Positions 8,962 to 17,985 of a stretch of 64,000 bases of DNA are shown here, in pieces; positions within the stretch are counted from its first letter, which is position 1, and each line of letters opens with the position of its first letter. Below the pieces are notes generated by a model. The model did no database searches. It was not told the origin of the DNA and saw only the letters and a program-made list of their open reading frames with translations. The position numbers were made by a program, and so were the translations under genes. Origin of the DNA: JADKIH01 sp031417555 (GTDB lineage Bacteria > Bacteroidota > Bacteroidia > AKYH767-A > 2013-40CM-41-45); contig JANOVV010000070.1 in the NCBI GenBank assembly GCA_031417555.1, positions 26,726 to 90,725 of the forward strand, read 5' to 3'.

Positions 8962-10257
8962 TCAATATTTATATTTTTCTTTCCATAAACTTTTTAGAAA
9001 AGTCCTAAGTTCAATTTCCCTTGGATTATTTCCCGGCTGGTATAAAGTTTTACCTTTAATTTCATCAGGAAGGAATTCTTGTCCGGCGAAATTTTGCTCA
9101 TGTGAATGATCGTAATCATAATTTTTACCGTAACCGATTTCTTTCATTAGCCGGGTAGGTGCATTGCGGATATTTAATGGAACGGGCAGATCACCCGTTT
9201 TTTGTATTAATGATATTGCATCTTCTATGGCCATGTAACTGGCATTACTTTTTGGAGATGAAGACAGGTAAGTTACAGCTTGTGACAAGATTATCCGGCA
9301 TTCAGGATAACCAATTTTACTGCATGCATCAAAGCATGTATTGGCGATTACTAAAGCAGTTGGATTTGCATTTCCAATATCTTCAGAAGCAAAAATGACC
9401 ATCCGGCGCGCAATAAATAAAGGATCTTCGCCGCCTAGTACCATTCTTCCAAGCCAATATACAGCGGCATTCGGATCAGAGCCTCGCATTGATTTAATGA
9501 ATGCACTGATGACATCATAATGCATTTCACCTCCTTTATCGTATAGTGCAATTTTTTCCTGAGCAATTTCCTGAACAATTCCATTTGTAATGATGATTTC
9601 TTTGTCTCCGGGAAAATTATTTACTACAAGTTCAAATAAATTGAGAAGTTTTCTTGCATCGCCGCCGGAAAATCTCAAAAGGGCTTCATCTTCTTCAATA
9701 GTAATTTTTCTTTTTTTCAAAAAAACATCTTCACTTATTGCCTGATGTACTATTTTTAATAAATCTTCTTTGGAAAGTTCTTTTAAAACATACACCTGGC
9801 AACGGGAAAGGAGGGGAGAGATTACTTCGAAGGATGGATTTTCTGTTGTTGCTCCGATAAGAGTAATAATTCCTTTTTCGACAGCACCTAACAATGAATC
9901 TTGTTGTGATTTACTAAACCGGTGAATTTCATCGATGAATAAGACCGGGCTACCGGGGACTTCTTTTAATTCGCCTGCATAACGTTGAGCTTTTTCAATA
10001 ATATCACGAACGTCTTTAACTCCGGAACTGATGGCACTCAAAATATAAAATGGCCGATGCAATTCAGAAGCTATGATTCCGGCCAGCGTTGTTTTTCCGA
10101 CACCGGGTGGTCCCCAAAAGATTATGGACGGAATAGTATTGCTTTCAATAGAACGCCGAAGAATAGCTCCCGGGCCGGCAAGATGTTCCTGTCCGATATA
10201 ATGAAAAAGATCCCGAGGCCGCATTCTCTCAGCGAGAGGAATTGTAGAAAATGACAT
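8962..10257 (-). CDS. rarA: Replication-associated recombination protein A, clamp-loader-like AAA+ ATPase
   Basis: RarA (MgsA, the Mgs1/WRNIP1 family) is a clamp-loader-related ATPase that acts at stalled replication forks. From the ATG at 10257 the protein has 431 residues and begins SFSTIPLAERMRP, the usual family N-terminus; the longer frame from 10293 adds 12 residues lying inside a repeat and is not favoured. Walker A is GPPGVGKTT (49-57) and Walker B is LFIDEIHRF. A sensor-like block GATTENPSF and the C-terminal tetramerisation region (GSDPNAAVYWLGRM, then LPDEIKGKTLYQPGNN) follow. It appears monocistronic. Its upstream side carries a long imperfect inverted repeat (10281-10426). Confidence 0.93.
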   Translation of the reverse strand: MSFSTIPLAERMRPRDLFHYIGQEHLAGPGAILRRSIESNTIPSIIFWGPPGVGKTTLAGIIASELHRPFYILSAISSGVKDVRDIIEKAQRYAGELKEVPGSPVLFIDEIHRFSKSQQDSLLGAVEKGIITLIGATTENPSFEVISPLLSRCQVYVLKELSKEDLLKIVHQAISEDVFLKKRKITIEEDEALLRFSGGDARKLLNLFELVVNNFPGDKEIIITNGIVQEIAQEKIALYDKGGEMHYDVISAFIKSMRGSDPNAAVYWLGRMVLGGEDPLFIARRMVIFASEDIGNANPTALVIANTCFDACSKIGYPECRIILSQAVTYLSSSPKSNASYMAIEDAISLIQKTGDLPVPLNIRNAPTRLMKEIGYGKNYDYDHSHEQNFAGQEFLPDEIKGKTLYQPGNNPREIELRTFLKSLWKEKYKY

Positions 10258-10280
10258 TGTTACGAAGATAGTAAAAAAAG

Positions 10281-10426
10281 TATCAGGTATCATGTATCAA
10301 GTATCATAATACCCTGCTTTCAAATTGTCAAATGAATCCAATTTACTAAAAAACTAAATTATCTCAATACCCAATACCCAATAACCAATTCATGATACAT
10401 GATACTTGATACATGATACATAATAC
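10281..10426. repeat. Imperfect inverted repeat built from GTATCATG / CATGATAC units
   Basis: The left arm (10281-10310) reads TATCAGGTATCATGTATCAA and onward. The right arm (10391-10426) is close to its reverse complement, built from CATGATACATGATACTTGAT and onward. About 80 bases separate the arms, including a short tandem of 'ATACCCA' (about 10369-10382). The element lies between the start of rarA and the small gene at 10491, outside coding sequence. Related words recur at about 15729-15778. It could form a long hairpin in RNA or DNA; function is unknown. Confidence 0.7.
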
Positions 10427-10490
10427 AAAACCACCCCCTCCCCATTTTTATATCCGATTTTTATTTACTTTAGTTGAAAATTTTAAAACT

Positions 10491-10694
10491 ATGGAAGAAA
10501 ATACTGATACAAAAAATGTGCTTTTACAATCGGATGAGATTTTAAAAAAACTTATTCATGTTACCGGTAAAAAACTTGTCAGTCTTGAAAAGTTAACTCC
10601 AAACGATGTTCAAACAAGAGTAAGATTTAAAGAGATGGAAAGAAATGCTATCAGTATGCAAAAGCATATCAATGATATTTTAGAAACGATGTGA
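10491..10694 (+). CDS. Small helical protein of unknown function (67 residues)
   Basis: A short frame with start ATG at 10491 chosen over the upstream ATG at 10413, because the upstream part runs through the inverted repeat. The product begins MEENTDTKNVLLQSDEILKK and is strongly amphipathic and charged, probably one or two alpha-helices, with no signal peptide or cysteine. It lies on the plus strand between two minus-strand genes and so has its own transcription if real. I do not recognise a family. Reading frame, composition and position look like a genuine small gene, but evidence is modest. Confidence 0.5.
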   Translation: MEENTDTKNVLLQSDEILKKLIHVTGKKLVSLEKLTPNDVQTRVRFKEMERNAISMQKHINDILETM

Positions 10695-10710
10695 GGATTT
10701 ATTTCTAAAC

Positions 10711-11565
10711 TTAGTTTACCAATTCTTTTTCAAAAGTATTTCCATGTTCTAAATCGCCATATTGATATCCTTTTTCAAACCATTCTTGTCGTTGTGCTGA
10801 TGTACCATGAGTAAAAGCATCGGGAACAATGTAACCTTGGGTTTGTTTCTGGATATTATCATCGCCAACAGCACTGGCAGCAGTTAGAGCTTCGTCAATA
10901 TCACCATCTTCAATAATGTGATTTTTTTTATCTGCATAATGAGCCCAGACACCGGCGAAATAATCTGCTTGTAATTCAAGGCGAATGGAATATTTGTTAT
11001 ATTCTTTTTCATCAACCTGCTGTCGTATTCTATTCATTTTATCGCTGGTTCCGAGTAAATATTGGACGTGGTGTCCAACTTCATGAGCAATTACATAAGC
11101 CATTGCGAAATCTCCCGATGCATGAAAACGGTTTCGGAGTTCTTCATAAAAAGAGAGGTCGATATATAATTTCTGATCGGCCGGACAATAAAAAGGACCG
11201 GAAGAAGCACCTGCGACACCACATGCAGATTCGACGCGGTCGCGAAATAAAACGAGAGATGGTTTTGAATACTCTTTAAAATGTTGTTTGAAAACATCTG
11301 TCCATACATCTTCAGTCTCAGCTAAAACTACGGAGACAAATTGAGCCATCGTATCTTCAGCTGCTTGTTCAGATTCTGAGAGTTGTCTTCCCTGTGACTG
11401 AGGTTGTGTTAACTGTGGGGGTAATTGACTAGGATCGCCTCCTAAAAATACAGTCAACAGATAAATTACAATTCCGACAACGCCTCCGCCGGTTACCAGC
11501 CCGCCGGTAGATAAACCACGTCGATCTTCAACATTGGAACTTTCTTTTCTTCCGCGCCAGAGCAT
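10711..11565 (-). CDS. ypfJ: Neutral zinc metallopeptidase, YpfJ/KPN_02809 family
   Basis: A 284-residue protein with a short basic N-terminus (MLWRGRKESSNVEDRRG) and one transmembrane helix (about 22-42). A Gln/Pro-rich linker leads to a peptidase-like domain. The HEVGHHVQ motif (161-168) is the HExxH zinc site, and LQADYFAGVWAHYA supplies the downstream ligand region. CGVA..SSGPFYCPADQKLY is a family signature with a probable disulfide. The C-terminus HGTSAQRQEWFEKGY is also typical. These proteins are predicted membrane-anchored proteases of unknown physiological substrate. The gene stands alone between the small plus-strand gene and the DUF4249 gene. Confidence 0.92.
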   Translation of the reverse strand: MLWRGRKESSNVEDRRGLSTGGLVTGGGVVGIVIYLLTVFLGGDPSQLPPQLTQPQSQGRQLSESEQAAEDTMAQFVSVVLAETEDVWTDVFKQHFKEYSKPSLVLFRDRVESACGVAGASSGPFYCPADQKLYIDLSFYEELRNRFHASGDFAMAYVIAHEVGHHVQYLLGTSDKMNRIRQQVDEKEYNKYSIRLELQADYFAGVWAHYADKKNHIIEDGDIDEALTAASAVGDDNIQKQTQGYIVPDAFTHGTSAQRQEWFEKGYQYGDLEHGNTFEKELVN

Positions 11566-11645
11566 AGTTTTTTTTTATTTATGCAAGTTTACTAAAATCG
11601 TTTTATATTCTGTAATAATTGACTAATTAACGAAATAAAATCGAA

Positions 11646-12638
11646 TCATCTGGCAATAATTGTATCATAATAAAGAGCATATCCACCCCAAATACCTAAA
11701 CCTCCTTCGATATTACTTGATAATGGCGCCGGAGAACCAAAAGGATTACCATTATTTTGAACCTGGGTTTCTTCTGTACGCCAGAATTCAAAATGAGCTC
11801 TATCGATAGAACAAAACTTTAAAACAATAGTATCACCTCGTTTGAAATAAAATCCTTCTTCATTAGAATCATCTTCTTTTGAAGAAAATTGAAAACGACC
11901 TCTCGGAAAACTTAAATCAAAACTTTTGGTATTAATAAATTTATCTTCGAAAACAGATCCGGGTGCAGGTATAAATGTTGAATCTTTTATTTTGCCTTTC
12001 TCAGTTCCATAAGTATACTGATTGATTCTTTGGGCGTACCAGCGATAACAATTACCTAATGTATCGGGATCTGTTAAATGGGCCCATGCGAATCCTAATG
12101 AGTCACGATTTCCATTCGGTTTCCACCATACGCTGTCAAGTGTTACGGATTGAGGAATAGAAGTAAAAGCATGAATAGTTTTGCCTTCGGCTAAAACAGT
12201 AAGCTTGTATTTTTTTCCCTCAACTCCCCTGATTTTATTGCCTATGTAAATTCCATAAAGCGGACTTAGCTGAATCAAAGTATCAACATCAGTACCGTCT
12301 TCAACGATTACTGTAGCACCGGTTATTGAATTTGTTAGAATTTGATTTGTATTAATTTCACCGAAGAAAGGAAGCGTATGTGATAAAAGTACTATCGCTA
12401 CATCATTTGTTTCTATTTTACCTTCAACAACTATTTCTTCACTGGCTACAGGAACTTCAACAGTTACATTTTTTTCACAAGAGGTGACAAAAAGAATAGT
12501 TGGAATAATAATCAAATATTTTTTTCTACCGGAATAAATTTTATTTAAAATTGCAGCCTTCGGAAATAATAATTTGATTACATCCTGAAAAAAGATTAGC
12601 AATAAATTAAAAGTATTTGAAATAATTTTTAAAAGCAT
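11646..12638 (-). CDS. DUF4249 lipoprotein, partner of the upstream TonB-dependent receptor
   Basis: A 330-residue product with a hydrophobic segment and lipobox-like cysteine (FVTSCEKN, about residues 50-57). It is followed by a beta-rich domain with ATVIVEDGTDVDTL, LAEGKTIHAFTSIPQSVTLDSVWWK and a final LSSNIEGGLGIWGGYA, all characteristic of DUF4249. In Bacteroidota these genes regularly follow a TonB-dependent receptor; here only two bases separate it from the receptor's stop, so they are cotranscribed. The annotated start leaves about 40 residues before the lipoprotein signal, which is long. A non-ATG start closer to KYLIIIPTILF is possible, because no later ATG precedes the signal. Likely an outer-membrane lipoprotein contributing to uptake of an unknown ligand. 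Confidence 0.85.
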   Translation of the reverse strand: MLLKIISNTFNLLLIFFQDVIKLLFPKAAILNKIYSGRKKYLIIIPTILFVTSCEKNVTVEVPVASEEIVVEGKIETNDVAIVLLSHTLPFFGEINTNQILTNSITGATVIVEDGTDVDTLIQLSPLYGIYIGNKIRGVEGKKYKLTVLAEGKTIHAFTSIPQSVTLDSVWWKPNGNRDSLGFAWAHLTDPDTLGNCYRWYAQRINQYTYGTEKGKIKDSTFIPAPGSVFEDKFINTKSFDLSFPRGRFQFSSKEDDSNEEGFYFKRGDTIVLKFCSIDRAHFEFWRTEETQVQNNGNPFGSPAPLSSNIEGGLGIWGGYALYYDTIIAR

Positions 12639-12640
12639 GA

Positions 12641-15004
12641 TTAGAATTTGAAATTGTAAGTTACACTGGGGATTAGAGGGAATAGTGAAATCTGTTTTGC
12701 TTTTATAGTAATCTTATCAGCCGAATAAGTTTTATCAAAATATATAATATATGGATTGTATCGATTATATACATTGAATATGGCAAAATTCCAGCTGCTC
12801 TCGTACCTCTTATGAGGTTTTCCTTTCAGCGTTGCACTAACATCCATACGATGATAGGGAGCCAGGCGGTAATTATTTCTTTGTCCGCCATAGTCTTCTA
12901 AAATATCACCGTTTGATAAAACAAAAACTCTTTCAGGGAATGTATTTAGATTTCCTGTAGCATATACCCATGTAGCTCCAAGTGTCCATCTCTTGCTGAT
13001 GTCGTAACTGAGAACAACTGAAACATCATGCCTGCGGTCATATTTTGGAAAAAAAACTTTTCCATTGTTTAAATCCGGAAATTTACGTTTCGTCCAGGCT
13101 AAGGTATAGCCGATCCATCCATTGAATTTTCCTTTATTTTTTTTCAGAAAAAATTCAGCACCATAACTCCATCCTTTTCCTGAAACAAAATAGTTGTCGA
13201 GATTGCTGTTAACAGTATTTTCGGGTAAAAAACCTTCTTCATATTCTATTTGATTTTGCATAGACTTATAATACAATTCAACTGAAGATTCGTAGGTATT
13301 ATTTTTCAAATTTCTGAAATATCCAAGGGCATATTGAACACTCGATTGCGGTTTTACCTTGTCACTGCTTGGTATCCATGTGTCTGTCGGTAATGAGATG
13401 CTTGATAAAGATGCAAGATGTATGTATTGATAATTTTGAGAGACTGATGCTTTCAATGATGAAAGATGATTGATTGAGTATCGTAAAGCGAAGCGTGGTT
13501 CTGCATGTGTATAGGTTTTAACATTTTGTCCTTGAGAATAATGCAGCGTATCTGTTGCTTGGCCAGTAATTGGATCATTAATATAACGCTCAAAGGGACC
13601 TACTTGTTGAAAGAGGGTGAATCGCAAACCGGCATTGACCAGCCATTTGTCATTAATCTCATATTCATCATTAATATAAACCGCTGCATCATGTGCATAC
13701 TGCCTGAGGATTTTCCCTATATCAAAAGAGACTTCTCCGGCTTTAGCTGTTGCATTGCTCGGAACGAAGACATGAAAAATATATTGACCTCCAAATTTAA
13801 CTGTGTGATTCACATTTGGAAGCCATGTGAAATCTTCTTTTAAATTATAATCCGTTATTCCGGAGAATAATTTAAAACTGAAATCATTTTGTCCTCCTTC
13901 AAATTCAAATTTGTAATTTGTGTATATTAAAGAAGTATTCAGAAAAAGTCTGTCATTAAAAAGATGATTCCAGCGTGCAGTAGCAGTAGCATTACCCCAT
14001 GGAACTTTAACAAAAAATTCCGAATCCGGGCTTTTGAAATTAAAAACATCACGGCCAAAATAACCACTGAGGAATACACGGTCCTTATTGCTTAGCCTGT
14101 AATTGACTTTAGCATTAAGATCATAAAAGAAATATTTATTACCGCTTATCGATGAGCTTTCTTTAACAAATGGTTTTCCGAAAAACAGATCAATAAAAGT
14201 TCTTCTTGCAGAAATAATGAAAGAACCTGTATCTTTTTTAATGGGCCCTTCGATAGTAAATCTTGATGAAACGAAACCAATGCCACCTTGCATTCCCACA
14301 CGTTTATTATTACCTTCTTTCATTTGGATATCAAGAACAGAAGATAATCGCCCTCCATAATTGGCAGGCATATTTCCTTTGGTAAGGGTCACATTTTGGA
14401 TGGCGTCTGAGTTAAATACAGAAAAGAAGCCGAAGAGATGTGATGCATTATAAACATTGGCTTCATCAAGAAGAATCAGATTCTGATCTGGTCCGCCACC
14501 TCTGACATAAAACCCGCTATTACCTTCACCGGCAGAAGAAACTCCCGGGAGGAGCTGTATGGATTTCAAAATATCTACTTCTCCTAAAAAAGCAGGTAAT
14601 GTTTTAATTTTTTCAATGTCAAGTGTCTGACGACCCATTTCAGAGCTTTGAACATTTCTATCTTCTTTTTCTGCAGTGATATTCACCTCTTTTGTCTCAA
14701 TAGCATTGCTTTTTAAATTTACATTTAACCTGATATTTTTATTAAGTTTCACAGGAAACTCTTGTAATTGAAAGCCAATAAATGAAAATACAAGCGTGAA
14801 AGATGTATCAGGAACGGTTAAGGAATAAAAACCATATTGATTGGTAGTAGTTCCTTTTAAATTTTCTTTTATATATACATTTGTACCAAGGAGAGATTCT
14901 CCGGTTGCTTCTTCTTTTACATAACCACTGATCGTATACTGCTGGCTAAAAGAAAATAGCGGAAAAATGATAAAACAGAAAACAAATCGAAAAGTAACAT
15001 TCAT
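12641..15004 (-). CDS. TonB-dependent outer-membrane receptor with carboxypeptidase-regulatory-like N-terminal domain
   Basis: A 787-residue receptor. A signal peptide (about 1-20) is followed by a CarboxypepD_reg-like beta-sandwich (about 22-105, with LLGTNVYIKENLKGTTTNQYG), then the plug domain (about 125-235, with LPGVSSAGEGNSGFYVRGGG and NLILLDEANVYN), and a 22-stranded-type barrel to the aromatic C-terminus (VTYNFKF). It imports a ligand using TonB energy; the ligand is not predictable. No SusD-like gene is present; instead the DUF4249 lipoprotein follows after two bases. A TACTTTTG promoter-like box lies 23-30 bases upstream of the start. Confidence 0.93.
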   Translation of the reverse strand: MNVTFRFVFCFIIFPLFSFSQQYTISGYVKEEATGESLLGTNVYIKENLKGTTTNQYGFYSLTVPDTSFTLVFSFIGFQLQEFPVKLNKNIRLNVNLKSNAIETKEVNITAEKEDRNVQSSEMGRQTLDIEKIKTLPAFLGEVDILKSIQLLPGVSSAGEGNSGFYVRGGGPDQNLILLDEANVYNASHLFGFFSVFNSDAIQNVTLTKGNMPANYGGRLSSVLDIQMKEGNNKRVGMQGGIGFVSSRFTIEGPIKKDTGSFIISARRTFIDLFFGKPFVKESSSISGNKYFFYDLNAKVNYRLSNKDRVFLSGYFGRDVFNFKSPDSEFFVKVPWGNATATARWNHLFNDRLFLNTSLIYTNYKFEFEGGQNDFSFKLFSGITDYNLKEDFTWLPNVNHTVKFGGQYIFHVFVPSNATAKAGEVSFDIGKILRQYAHDAAVYINDEYEINDKWLVNAGLRFTLFQQVGPFERYINDPITGQATDTLHYSQGQNVKTYTHAEPRFALRYSINHLSSLKASVSQNYQYIHLASLSSISLPTDTWIPSSDKVKPQSSVQYALGYFRNLKNNTYESSVELYYKSMQNQIEYEEGFLPENTVNSNLDNYFVSGKGWSYGAEFFLKKNKGKFNGWIGYTLAWTKRKFPDLNNGKVFFPKYDRRHDVSVVLSYDISKRWTLGATWVYATGNLNTFPERVFVLSNGDILEDYGGQRNNYRLAPYHRMDVSATLKGKPHKRYESSWNFAIFNVYNRYNPYIIYFDKTYSADKITIKAKQISLFPLIPSVTYNFKF

Positions 15005-15026
15005 AAAGTTTTTTATAAAGGGTTGG

Positions 15027-15034
15027 CAAAAGTA
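15027..15034 (-). promoter_or_regulatory. Putative minus-7 promoter box for the TonB receptor / DUF4249 pair
   Basis: On the minus strand this reads TACTTTTG, a full match to the Bacteroidota minus-7 consensus TAnnTTTG, 23-30 bases upstream of the receptor ATG. No convincing minus-33 TTTG is visible, so the call rests on one box and its position. Confidence 0.35.
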
Positions 15035-15163
15035 TCAATAAGTTTTGTTGGACAGAAAATATTTTATTTGTTTAATTATAAAAAGTCTAATAATATTTGA
15101 GATATTTTAACGTTACTGATTTTTTAATATTCTCTTAACATTTATTAAATAAAAAGAATAAAA

Positions 15164-15191
15164 AAAACGTTCCTTCGAAAAGGAACGTTTT
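15164..15191 (-). terminator. Rho-independent terminator of rnpB
   Basis: A perfect 12-bp stem (15164-15175 with 15180-15191, core ACGTTCCTT/AAGGAACGT) closes a four-base loop. On the minus strand it is followed by a run of T. It lies just past the 3' end of the RNase P RNA. Confidence 0.85.
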
Positions 15192-15198
15192 AATTTTT

Positions 15199-15575
15199 AC
15201 TGTCCGGTAAGCCGGGTTCTGTTACCGCCAATTGGCAGAAGCCTGTCATTTATCTGGGATAGCATTCACATGCCACCTCAATCAACCTACCCGTCATGGT
15301 TTCTGTAAAGAATCGGACGCGTAGCCCTTGACCATGACTTATTTGGTTTTTCAACTCCTGAGGTTTACCCGCAGCCGGCATTGCTGCCGACAGCCGTGAG
15401 CTCTTACCTCACGTTTTCACCTTTTCCGAATTTCAATAGAAAAACGGTAGTTTTTTTCTGTGGCCCTTTCTGTTATTAGTCCTTTGACCAATACCTTCCT
15501 GTTAGGAAGCAGGATACGCTTTGTTGCCCGGACTTTCCTCCCCTTGTCTTACAAAGAGGCGACAGGATGGACAGC
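15199..15575 (-). ncRNA. rnpB: RNase P RNA, bacterial class A
   Basis: The catalytic RNA of ribonuclease P, which removes 5' leaders from tRNA precursors. Read on the minus strand it contains GGGGAGGAAAGTCCGGGC near the 5' end, ACAGAAAGGGCCACAGAAA in the middle, and GATAAATGACAGGC followed by ACAGAACCCGGCTTA near the 3' end, all hallmarks of class A RNase P RNA. P1 can form between CTGTCC at the 5' end (15569-15574) and GGACAG at the 3' end (15200-15205). The end positions are estimates from that pairing. A strong terminator follows immediately. Confidence 0.95.
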
Positions 15576-15806
15576 ATGTAAAGATACATAATTGAATTTG
15601 TAAATTCGTTGAATACTTGTTTCGTTAATTCGTTAATTTGCAAAACGCTACTATCAGACTTTTTATAATAAGAACCTGAATTTTAATTCCCAAAATTATC
15701 TACACCAACCCTTTTTTTGCTTTTTACCTGATACCCAATACCCGAATCTTGATACTTGATTCTTGATACCTGATTCTAAAATAAGTCTACTATCTTTACG
15801 CTCTTT
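15576..15806. other. Intergenic region with GATACTTGATTCTTGATACC-type repeat words
   Basis: Between rnpB and the VWA-type gene I see no gene. The part at about 15729-15778 is built from CCCAATACCC and GATACTTGATTCTTGATACC, the same vocabulary as the inverted repeat at 10281-10426. TATCTTTA at 15791-15798 resembles the phylum's minus-7 box (last base differs) but is only nine bases from the ATG at 15807. Confidence 0.55.
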
Positions 15807-17903
15807 ATGAACATTCAACTCATCACAGAACTTCCGACCTGGTGGATAGTATTTTGTTTGATTACAGGTTTAGGTTATGCTTTTCTGCTTTATCGAAGAG
15901 ATCATTCATTTGATGGTATTCATAGATGGTTGAAGGGTATTCTTTTTGCTTTAAGGTCAATAGTTGTTTTTGTATTGGCTTTATTGCTTTTAACACCGTT
16001 GATAAAATCGTTTGTAAGAGAAAAAGAAAAGCCAATCGTCGTTATAGCTCAGGACAATTCTGAAAGCATTGTATTAAATAAAGATTCTTCCTATTTCAAA
16101 AATCAGGCGGGCGATGGATATAAAAAGGCTGTTGACGGACTAATAAAAGATCTCAAAGAAAAGTTTGATGTGCGTACAATCAGCTGGGGTGACCGTATAG
16201 GAGATCAGATAGATTATAGTTTTAATGAGAAACAAACCGATTTTTCTTCCTTACAAAAACAATTAGGTGTTCGATATGGAAATAGAAATATTGGAGCATT
16301 AGTTATTGCAAGTGATGGATTGTACAACAGGGGAAGTAGTCCGCTTTACGGCGACGAGCTTAAAGTACCCGTTTATACAGTTGCTCTCGGCGATACAACT
16401 GTTCAGAAAGATTTATTGATTTCAAAATTGAATTATAATAAAGTAGTTTATGCCGGAAACTCGTTTCCGGTAGAAGTAACAGTTAATGCGAGGCAATGTA
16501 ATGGGGAGAAAACAACTTTAACTTTAAAACAAGATTCAACAACTTTATTTTCCCGTGTTATTACTATTAGCGGAAATCGATTTTCGACACTTGTACCTGT
16601 AATTCTCGAAGCGAAAAAAACAGGTTTAGTACATTATAAAATAAAGATTTCTTCAGTCAGTGGAGAAATGACTTTGGTAAACAATGAAAGAGATATTTAT
16701 GTTGAAGTTGTTGAGACAAAACAAAAAATATTAATTGTCGGAAATGCTCCCCATCCTGATTTGGGTGCATTAAAGTTGGGAATTGAAAGCAGTGAAAACT
16801 ATACGGCAAAAGTAATACTTGCTTCGCAGTCAGAACAGATTAGAGATTATAATCTTGTAATACTTCATAATCTTCCAACGATTATTCATCCAATAACTGA
16901 ATTACTGGCTCAAATTAAGTCAAGTTCGACTCCAGTTTGGTTTATACTTGGAACACAAACATCGATAACGCAATTCAATAATGCAGGAGCGGGTATTACA
17001 ATTAGCATTGATGCAAATCAGAGTAATGCGGTACAGGCAAATATAAATTCAAATTTTTCCCGTTTCACTTTGAGTGATGAATTAAAGCGAATGTTGCCAT
17101 TGTTCCCGCCGTTATATTCTCCATATGGTCATTATATACAGAATACGAACAATTCAATTTTTCTCCAACAACAGATTGGTTCTGTAAGCACCGATGAGCC
17201 ATTACAACTTTTTAATGAGAGTGATGAGATTCGTACAGGAGTTCTTTGCGGAGAAGGTATCTGGAGATGGAGATTAAATGATTATTCCGTTAATGGAAAT
17301 TTTAATGTTTTTCAGGAATGGTTGCTAAAGACGGTGCAAAACCTGAGTGTAAAGGAAAACAGAACACATTTCAGACTAATTAATAAAAATAATTTTGCAG
17401 AAAATGAACCGGTCAATTTTGATGCAGAAGTTTATAATGATAATTATGAGCTAATCAATACGCCAGATGTAAATATTACACTCATTAATTCAGCCAATAA
17501 ATCATTTCCTTATACATTTTCAAAAACTGAAAAAGGATATACTTTAAATGCCGGTTATTTACCTTCGGGCCAATTCAGGTATAAAGCAACAGTTAATGCC
17601 GGAGGTAAATTGTATCAATCTTCAGGGGATTTAAGTGTTACTGCTCTTAAAGCAGAACAAATTGAAACGGTTGCAGATCATCAATTGCTATATGCAATGG
17701 CAAATGCCAGCGGAGGGGAGATGTTTTACCCATCGCAATTTAAAGAACTTGCTCAAAAATTATTAGCAAGAAACGATATTAAAACGATTACCTATTCCCA
17801 CTATAAACTCCGTGACCTGGTAGATTGGAAACTGATATTTTTTCTATTGCTGGGTTTGTTGACAATTGAATGGTTTTTAAGGAAAAGGGCAGGGGGGTAT
17901 TGA
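15807..17903 (+). CDS. VWA-type membrane protein of unknown function
   Basis: A 698-residue protein with two N-terminal transmembrane helices (about 11-28 and 41-63), a large presumably periplasmic region, and one C-terminal helix (about 672-690) followed by a basic tail. After the second helix, VVIAQDNSESI has the DxSxS pattern of a von Willebrand A metal-binding site, and GALVIASDGLYNRGSSP fits a later VWA strand. This topology is common for Bacteroidota proteins related to BatA/BatB, but no AAA+ MoxR or Bat partner is nearby. A role in envelope stress or protein assembly is speculative. The gene is isolated: a repeat-rich spacer precedes it and about 80 bases follow before the DUF1028 gene. 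Confidence 0.7.
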   Translation: MNIQLITELPTWWIVFCLITGLGYAFLLYRRDHSFDGIHRWLKGILFALRSIVVFVLALLLLTPLIKSFVREKEKPIVVIAQDNSESIVLNKDSSYFKNQAGDGYKKAVDGLIKDLKEKFDVRTISWGDRIGDQIDYSFNEKQTDFSSLQKQLGVRYGNRNIGALVIASDGLYNRGSSPLYGDELKVPVYTVALGDTTVQKDLLISKLNYNKVVYAGNSFPVEVTVNARQCNGEKTTLTLKQDSTTLFSRVITISGNRFSTLVPVILEAKKTGLVHYKIKISSVSGEMTLVNNERDIYVEVVETKQKILIVGNAPHPDLGALKLGIESSENYTAKVILASQSEQIRDYNLVILHNLPTIIHPITELLAQIKSSSTPVWFILGTQTSITQFNNAGAGITISIDANQSNAVQANINSNFSRFTLSDELKRMLPLFPPLYSPYGHYIQNTNNSIFLQQQIGSVSTDEPLQLFNESDEIRTGVLCGEGIWRWRLNDYSVNGNFNVFQEWLLKTVQNLSVKENRTHFRLINKNNFAENEPVNFDAEVYNDNYELINTPDVNITLINSANKSFPYTFSKTEKGYTLNAGYLPSGQFRYKATVNAGGKLYQSSGDLSVTALKAEQIETVADHQLLYAMANASGGEMFYPSQFKELAQKLLARNDIKTITYSHYKLRDLVDWKLIFFLLLGLLTIEWFLRKRAGGY

Positions 17904-17985
17904 AGGAAGGAATTAATTTGTAACTTTCAATGCTTAAAAAAAGATACTATAATTTATTTTAAAATAGCTTAATCATTCATAAAAT

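Noticed and set aside
13505..13843. Plus-strand open frame of 112 residues inside the TonB receptor
   Set aside because: It lies antisense to well-conserved receptor sequence and has no recognisable motif.
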